DNA of 64,000 bases. It comes from Adiantum capillus-veneris. Lineage: Eukaryota > Streptophyta > Polypodiopsida > Polypodiales > Pteridaceae. The stretch lies in NCBI GenBank assembly GCA_014529385.2, contig CM043966.1, positions 42,625,537 through 42,689,536 of the forward strand, given 5' to 3'. Position numbers and translations under genes: made by a program. This document shows, in pieces, positions 57,539 to 64,000 of the stretch. A model generated the notes under the pieces. The model saw nothing but the letters and a program-made list of their open reading frames with translations. It did not search any database and had not been told where the DNA came from. The number at the start of each line of letters is the position of its first letter. Position 1 is the stretch's first letter.

Positions 57539-57988
57539 CTCACCAGTGATTAGCCTAGCTTTGGTGTGACCATCTTCGGCTTTGTAGAGTTCATAGAGTT
57601 CAATGGTTACCTTCTCAACCACCTTGAGCCTTCTTGCTAGTAGTAGTTGGAGTGCATCACCATATGTAGCCTCTTGCCAATACCGCACACCATTGATGTG
57701 TAGCTCCCCCTCCAAAAAGTTGTTAATACCCGAGTTTGAGAGTGCTTTCACCACCTGAAGTCGAGGCTTCAAAGGAAGTGTCTTCACACTAGCCACGAAG
57801 CACTCAACACAATGCTTTGACCTAGGGACTTGATGACTACAAGATTTTCTTTGAAGGAAAGAAGGGTGTATGTAGTTAACTCTCTTTACCCGCATACATG
57901 CCGTTTGTCGATAAACACGCTTCTTCTCTCGAGCTTCTTGGGGAGACCATAGTGGAAGTCTCGGAGAATTTGATGGACCTTCCTTCAT
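57539..57988 (-). CDS. Extra 5' ORF of element D (149 codons)
   Basis: An intact minus-strand ORF beginning about 30 bp after the PBS: MKEGPSNSPRLPLWSPQEAR. It contains HCVECFVASVKTLPLKPRLQ, LEGELHINGVRYWQEATYGD and VVEKVTIELYELYKAEDG, resembling an ordinary folded protein. I recognise no family. Its last codons form ACTG-GTGAGTAA, a strong 5' splice-site match. An acceptor-like TTGTGCTGTATTGAG lies near 57020, just before gag, so the ORF may be spliced onto gag. An ORF before gag is known in Ogre/Tat elements. Confidence 0.6.
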
Positions 57989-58015
57989 AGGATTGACAGA
58001 GCGCTGCTTGAGAAC

Positions 58016-58033
58016 TCCTCAATGGGGGCACCA
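58016..58033 (-). promoter_or_regulatory. Putative primer binding site of element D
   Basis: TGGTGCCCCCATTGAGGA on the minus strand, five bases after the LTR end CGTCA. It starts with TGG, as required for pairing with a tRNA CCA end. I cannot name the tRNA. Confidence 0.65.
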
Positions 58034-58038
58034 ATTTA

Positions 58039-58152
58039 TGACGAAGGAAATTTGAAATGGCGGCCTCTACACCAAAACAAACTCCATTGCGCCACAAGGG
58101 AAATGAGATGAGGGCACCACCTAGTCTTGGAAGCGTGGACTAGGACCGCTAC

Positions 58153-58218
<66 letters not shown>

Positions 58219-59522
58219 ATCACTATGGATGAAGCATTAACCTCAATGTGTGTACAAGGAATGAATAACTTCAAGCACTCCCAACGTAAATAGCATGTAG
58301 ATTACTAAACAACAACTCAAGACTTAGCCAAAAAATCACCTCAAGCACTCACACACACACACACATAAAAGATCACTTTTAATTAACATAAGTAAGAGGA
58401 GGTGAGGTTACTAGCATAAAACATTTTGCACTCTAGAATTGTCAAAGAATAGAGTGAATGAATGAGCTTTATGGGCTCATGATGAGTGATACAAAGACTC
58501 AATGAGGCTGAGGGAGACCCTTAAAATTACAAAGGGGGGGGCTCTTTATATAGGCAAGAGAGTGATTAGGAGTGAGGTTAAGATCCAAGTGCAATTTGTA
58601 CAAATGAAGCTTGATTAGGGACATTCCACCAATGAAGAAGCTCCTTCCAAGTGATTTGTTGACCAATTTGCAACTAATTGGCTCCATCATCACTTGTGTT
58701 TTCTTCACTCCTTCCTCCATAGCTTGAGTCCAAGAGCTTCCTTATTTTAAAATTTTAAGAATCTACATAAAAACAATGAATATCTAGTAATAATAGAAAG
58801 GGTTGAATGGCAACTTATGAATTACAACAAGATTAAGCATGATTTGAGAGGTGATTAGAAGAGGAATTTGTGATGGTTTTATGAGCTTGAGAGAGAGGAG
58901 GAAGGAGAGGAGGGTGAGGAGACTAATGGCTGATTTTTAGAGAAGGACTCAATGTGGAAAAGGAAGGGTGTGTGTGTAAAGGTAGAGGGGGTGGTCTCCA
59001 CCACAGTTGGAAAAACTGGTGTCCGCCATTTTGGCCATATCTCCTAGATTGTAGATGCAAAAATTATAAAAAAATTATGGTCAAAATCTTCAGCTCATCA
59101 GCTACAACTTTGATGAAGACAACTTTTCTTGGATCGGAGTGGACATATTTTTTTAAAAATCAACAAAATCATGTGTCTGTTTCCTTCCTTCACCAAGTCT
59201 TCCACCTGGGTCCCATCTGTTTGAATCATTATATGGCTCCAAATCCATGATGATATGAACCCCTGATGACCCTTGAATCATGGTGCATGGCTCCACAACC
59301 ACATCATATCTTTTCTTTTCACATTTACATATTTTTCTCTTCCCTTTACCACTAGGTTCTACCTTTCACCTCCGGTGAACTAGTCAAGGAAAAATTCCCA
59401 TCCAGTCATTTTTTGAAATTTTCCAAGATTTTGTTCTCACTCTTTCTTTTATTGTAAACCTCTAGAAGTAGGGAAAACCAACAAAATATAGTAAACTAAA
59501 AATTTGTGATAGGCTCGGATCA
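58039..59522 (-). repeat. 5' LTR of element D
   Basis: 1484 bp. On the minus strand it starts TGATCCGAGCC and ends CCTTCGTCA. The first 566 bp are shared with 51125-51688. It holds a 60-bp (GA)n tract. Confidence 0.88.
58157..58216. repeat. (GA)n microsatellite
   Basis: About 60 bp of AG dinucleotides near the inner end of the element D LTR. Confidence 0.96.
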
Positions 59523-61239
59523 GTGCAAAGTGCAAAGGCATCATGTAGAGAGGACCAAGGCTTCAAGCCAATGCGATGACAACTTTCCAAATTCGAGGTT
59601 GGCACTCTTCAAGCCAAAGGGACAACAAATTACCCGATACGAGGTTGGTACTGTTAACGATTGCAATTTGGGTATGCTTTGTTTACATGATTGCACTAGA
59701 TACAAATTTTTTGAAATTATGTGTTTTCAATATGGCATCTAATCAACGAGGTGGTGGATTGACGCGATCAAGTTTCTTCAAATTATTTTTCAACCTTGAA
59801 CATGAACACACGGTCATATATGGGTATATCGTCAATGCATCTTTCTTTAGATTGGAGCAGTCTCCATATGCCCAAGGTACATTGGTTATGGAAGCACGTA
59901 CATGCAAGGCCTGTGCCTTGTAGGGAATAGGAATTCGGCAAGGCCGACGAGTGATGACCTATCATTCGTACTGTGAGGGAGCAAGGCTCCGTACAAGGTG
60001 CTCAGGTGGAAAGCTTGTGTAGCCAACATCATCGGGTTGGGCTACACAACCAGGGTTTATTCCACCCTTCGGCAAGTCAGGCATGGCCTGTGATTTGTAA
60101 GGTTAAGGTACTCGGCAAGGCTGATCATTAGTTATTCTTTTACGATGTTGGCAAGCAATGCAAGGAGAGAACTCCTAGGCCCATTTTCTACCATCGATGC
60201 AATCAACCTAGATTATGATCTTCCAATAGTGAAGCACGGCTCCATACCTTATGTGAAGCATGGCTTCCCTTTTGACATTTAGCATAGCGGTTTCCAAAGT
60301 TGGGAATATGCTAATAGCATACAAATTTATGGAAGCTTTCCAAGATATCTGCAGGTTTTTAAATCAAACAAGGACGTAACTACCTCACTCACGCAACAAA
60401 TATGGTTATGGGCCAACTCATGGCAACTCGCCACAGCAGGGCGACAACTCATGAGTTTTTATTTTGACAACTCATGGCAACTCGCCACAGCAGGGCGACA
60501 AGGTTAGTCAATTTCAAGTTATGTCTGTTTTTACTTTTCATTTTGGAAAAGATCTCTCTGTTGTGCAAAGCAACGTGCTTCGGCAGACTCCATAAGATGC
60601 CATTGTACAAAGCAAAGTGCTTTGCCTGTCTTCATGTGAAGTACAGCTTCTCTTATGTGCCAAGGTATTATCAATTGATTTGAGATCAATGATAATGGCA
60701 CACATCTTTGGCATTATGTGGATATAAGTGCATAGTACGTAACAACGCACTGTGATGTATCCATGCCAGTTTTAAGCATGTACGGCACGTATATCAACGG
60801 CTCACATGGTTGAGACTCTCATTCAAGCCACGGGCTTATTATTCTATTTTTTGCTATGTATGCACGACATACTAGTCCAATGGAGGTATGACACTTCATC
60901 ATTGTATACGCTTCCGCTATAACAATAAATACTCTGTCAAGGACAAGGTAATTAATTGATATCTTAAAACATTTTTTATGTTATTCACAGGCAAAGTGCT
61001 GTATTTCAAGTTACCCTTGTACAGTCACGCTCCCATGCAAGGTCAGTGGGTCAAGCTGTGACTTATGGTACCTCTCTCTCCAAGAGCCTGGTACAAGGAC
61101 ACAGTTGTACGCTTATATGATAAGCTAAGCCTCTCTCTATGAGGGTGTGTAGTTGTATGCTTATAGGATAAGCTAAAACACAGACATGGTCTACAAGGGG
61201 CATACCACACATTTAAATACGGGGTTTTCCTCAGCCTAG

Positions 61240-61241
<2 letters not shown>

Positions 61242-61327
<86 letters not shown>
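61242..61327. repeat. (CT)n microsatellite
   Basis: About 86 bp of CT/TC inside element G. Confidence 0.97.
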
Positions 61328-61330
<3 letters not shown>

Positions 61331-63971
61331 CCCATCTTCTATGTGGAAAAGGTGAATTTAGGCATGATTTTATCGAAATCTTTCTATGATAATACGGTAA
61401 CAAGAAGGGCTACGAGCCAACAAGAAGGGCTAAGAGCCATCTATTGCCACCTATTTTGAAATGGCTAACAACCATCAGTTTGTAATCCATCAGTGATTGC
61501 TTTCAAGATCAAACAATTGTATTCAGTTGAGTACCCCTCAATTCTAATGGACAAGGAAGAGTCTTTCCATTAGCGATTTTTTGGGTGTTATTTTAGCACT
61601 ACACACTTTGAGTGTGAAAATCAAGTTGAGTTTTTGAACGTCCTAAACTCGCAGGGGCTTATCTCTACCAAGGTGTATAGATGAAGCCAGCATTTCAGAC
61701 AGCAAAGTTGTTCATACAAACCTAAGATTATGGATTTTTGGATCCGGATAAGATCTAGTTGTGAATATGATTCCAACTTCAATGCATCTCCTATTTTATC
61801 TATAGCACTACGAGTGTCTATATGCAAATAATTTTGGGATAAGACCGAGCTTGTAATTACTAAATCACTTCTTAAGTGTGATGGTCAATTCTTGGAATCT
61901 TCACACTTGCACTTTCAAGGAAAGACATCCATAAGCTGCCAAGGGCTCGTTGGACAATTTCAACTTCCAAAGTTGAAATAAGATATTGTTGGCTGCTAGT
62001 TGAGCAGTTTCCATACAAAAGTCTAACCAAGCGGTTTGACAATGTCGATTTTAATCGAGGGGTTTGGATTGCAACGGCAACACCCACGGTTACATGTGAA
62101 ACATTACTAACTTTCAAATTAGTGCTCCCAAGCCTTTGCAGGCGGGAAATTTAGGTAGGTTCCCTTGACTACAGGTAAGTGAACACTATGTTCACCCTCC
62201 AGGTATGCATATGATTTGGTTTATTTCCATCTTTCATGTTCTTTGCTTGCCTTTTTCAAGTTGGATGAATAATCTTGAATGCTTTCATCCATTTTTGCTC
62301 TTCAGGAAGATGACAAGGTCATGTAAGAGCCACGCAATTTGGGTTGTAGTGTCCACAATAAGTTTTTGCATTATGCAGTTATGGATCCACTTGTAGGGTT
62401 TATACGGCACATGTTGTCACATGGGATGCAACATGGTCTAAGAACTCAAGGAGTTTGGTTTAGCCAGTGTTGTGGAGCATGGATAATGAGGGTCTCTCTC
62501 ACGCACGTCGCATGCGTGTTTACAATTACCTCCACATCCAAGTACATTTGATGTTTTTTTTAAAGACATCCTTACCTAAGAAATATTCCACATGTGGCAA
62601 ATATGAGTCTCTGGGATAGACACTGGTGCTGTTATTTCCATTATGTGTCGCGACGATGTCCCTAGGTGCTGGTCAAATCTGTTTTCTAGACCATTTTCAG
62701 CATGACATATCAAGAACAATTTCAGTGGCTAGAAATTGTTGGATACTTAGAATGACTTGTTAAAGTACATACTACAAGTCCTGCTAGACAACATTACCGA
62801 TGGTTGTTTATACATATAGCAAGGCTATGAATTGTTAATAAAAACGTTTCATTGTTTATACCTAGAAGTGACTTCTGTTTGACCTTATATTGTGGTTCCA
62901 ATGTTTCAACAAGGCTTGCAAATGATTGCAATAGAAAGGATTTAGTTTCTTTTTGCAACAATTTACACTCCTCTTCAATGTGTGCTAGGAGCATCACATT
63001 CGCCATAAGTATTGGCAAGGATGATTATGGATATAGAGGTTTGGATCCATTTTTTGCTGAATGCATGCACACCAGGTGTTATGGGTCCTAGTGTTTAGCA
63101 AAGGCTGATTTGGAATGGCATGCGTATTCATCAAGTTGTTGCTTTATGAAGCATTTTGCACTCTATATGCAGTATCTCTATGCGAATAATTTTGGGTCTA
63201 CCAATCATCAATAGAGGTCATGGCTCGGTTGGGTGCTTGTGGATATTTCAAGTTAACCACGATGGTTATTCAGGACATTGTTGATTCCTCAAAAATGTTG
63301 TATGATATTGTGATCCCCATTTACCAGTCATTTGGGAAGACTGTCTGTAAACTGTGGGCGAAACACACCTCAGTACTGTCAGCTATCCAAGGGGATAGGT
63401 AGATTACAAAGTTTAATCTTATGCTAAAGGATATGTAAAGTGCGTACATTAGCACCAAGCAATCCAATGCATAAGCATTTATTACTCTACTTGGAGTTTG
63501 CTTACCATCAGTTAAATCATGTTTGCGACTAGGTTTAGTCTCTTCATGTATAAGTCAGGTTCTCAACCTTGAACACTAGTTATGGTGGGGTTGTTTACTG
63601 ATGCAATTTGAGAACAAGTCAAGGACTTACACTTGGCTGATGAGTTATGTCAGCAAGTTACTTTCATGGAAAGTGAAAAGAGGTACTCTTTCGGGTACAT
63701 CTTTGTTGTGATAACTCTTTTAGCATGCTCATGTGCATTTTAGATGGAGTCTACACACTATGATTAAATAGAAACCAATAACACAAGATGGTTGCAAGGG
63801 GACAACAATGTGGAAAATCAAGATGTCACTCTTGGTTTCATTGTACCTCCTACTGAACCTTGTTCCGGTCAAGCAAACACCTGGATCCATGAAGGATGCC
63901 ACTGTGGAAACCATGACTGTATCATCACTCTTGTTTTTTAGGAAGAAAATGCTTCTCCAAGGGGGGAGTAA

Positions 63972-64000
63972 AGTCAGGCCAAGGGCCACCCTGGAGATCA
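63972..64000 (+). repeat. Start of 3' LTR of element G
   Basis: AGTCAGGCCAAGGGCC after the purine tract. It equals the F LTR start (TGTCAGGCC) with the first T changed to A. Continues beyond the window. Confidence 0.8.

Larger units (their letters stand above)
51125..59522 (-). mobile_element. Element D: Tat-like Ty3/gypsy with dual RNase H (minus strand)
   Basis: The 5' LTR is complete at 58039-59522 (1484 bp). The 3' LTR keeps only its first 564 bp on the minus strand (51125-51688) before running into element E. In minus-strand order: PBS, a 150-codon 5' ORF, gag, protease, RT, RNase H, a second (archaeal-type) RNase H, and integrase. Two RNase H domains plus an extra ORF before gag are features known from Tat/Ogre-type gypsy elements. 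Gag to integrase core share one frame, broken by a few stops, most of them G-to-A or C-to-T. Target duplication cannot be checked because the left end is missing. Confidence 0.92.
59523..64000 (+). mobile_element. Element G: second copy of the non-coding F family (5' part missing, runs off window)
   Basis: Colinear with 30.7-35.2 kb of element F. Shared landmarks in order include GCAAAGTGCTTTG (60618), TCACAGGCAAAGTGCTG (60986), TTGAGCAGTTTC with CAACACCCACGGTT (about 62000-62090), CACATGTTGTCACATGGGAT (62408), GTGTCGCGACGA, GTGTTATGGG, and CTTCTCCAAGGGGGGAGTAA before a 3' LTR start at 63972. As in F, no retroelement protein domain is found. Divergence from F is much greater than between F's two LTRs, so it is an older insertion. 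Its 5' end is cut by element D at 59522. Confidence 0.85.

Overview
This window is repeat-rich land-plant nuclear DNA. The evidence is: LTR retrotransposons primed by initiator-Met tRNA (TGGTATCAGAGC), chromodomain Ty3/gypsy elements, a Ty3/gypsy element with a second RNase H domain, Ty1/copia remnants, and long (CT)n, (GT)n and poly-G tracts. I cannot name the species. The nested, heavily decayed repeats and LINE-like endonuclease fit a large repeat-laden genome such as a fern or other large-genome plant, but that is a guess. I found no rRNA, tRNA, CRISPR or bacterial-type genes and no confident host gene. One 177-codon open frame (25296-25829, minus) is a weak host-exon candidate.

Layout. 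1-4657: (CT)n tract and a decayed Ty1/copia pol on the plus strand, carrying a 272-bp tandem duplication and a 52-bp G run. 4663-14459: element A, a full-length chromodomain Ty3/gypsy with about 1.55-kb LTRs and an intact CCAAA target duplication. A 1141-bp TG...CA insert (probable solo LTR) splits its RT/RNase H junction. 14465-17000: AT-rich, with a degenerate ~30-bp minisatellite. 17000-20050: minus-strand copia pieces, including a gag and two LTR copies. 20050-26620: sparse DNA with one more decayed copia gag, the 177-codon ORF and microsatellites.

26742-39925: element C, a minus-strand chromodomain gypsy sitting in a dinucleotide repeat. It is split by element F (29607-35285), a plus-strand element with 131-bp LTRs and about 5.4 kb of apparently non-coding interior (LARD-like). 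A second, diverged copy of the same family (G) runs from 59523 off the right end. 40448-45310: a coiled-coil ORF followed by an APE-type endonuclease (LINE-like). The first ORF is broken by a 1569-bp solo LTR of the element A family, and that solo LTR is itself broken by a 1.8-kb copia derivative whose two LTR copies lie in inverted orientation.

About 45331-51124: element E, an Athila/Tat-like gypsy part with PBS and gag (three zinc knuckles) and a separate 140-codon ORF, but no pol. 51125-59522: element D, a minus-strand Tat-like gypsy with two RNase H domains, an extra 5' ORF ending at a splice-donor-like site, and a 129-bp in-frame duplication next to integrase.

Reading the nests from inside out: the copia insert is younger than the solo LTR, which is younger than the endonuclease gene; F is younger than C; the 1141-bp insert is younger than A. 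Most premature stops are C-to-T or G-to-A changes, as expected for methylated, silenced plant elements.
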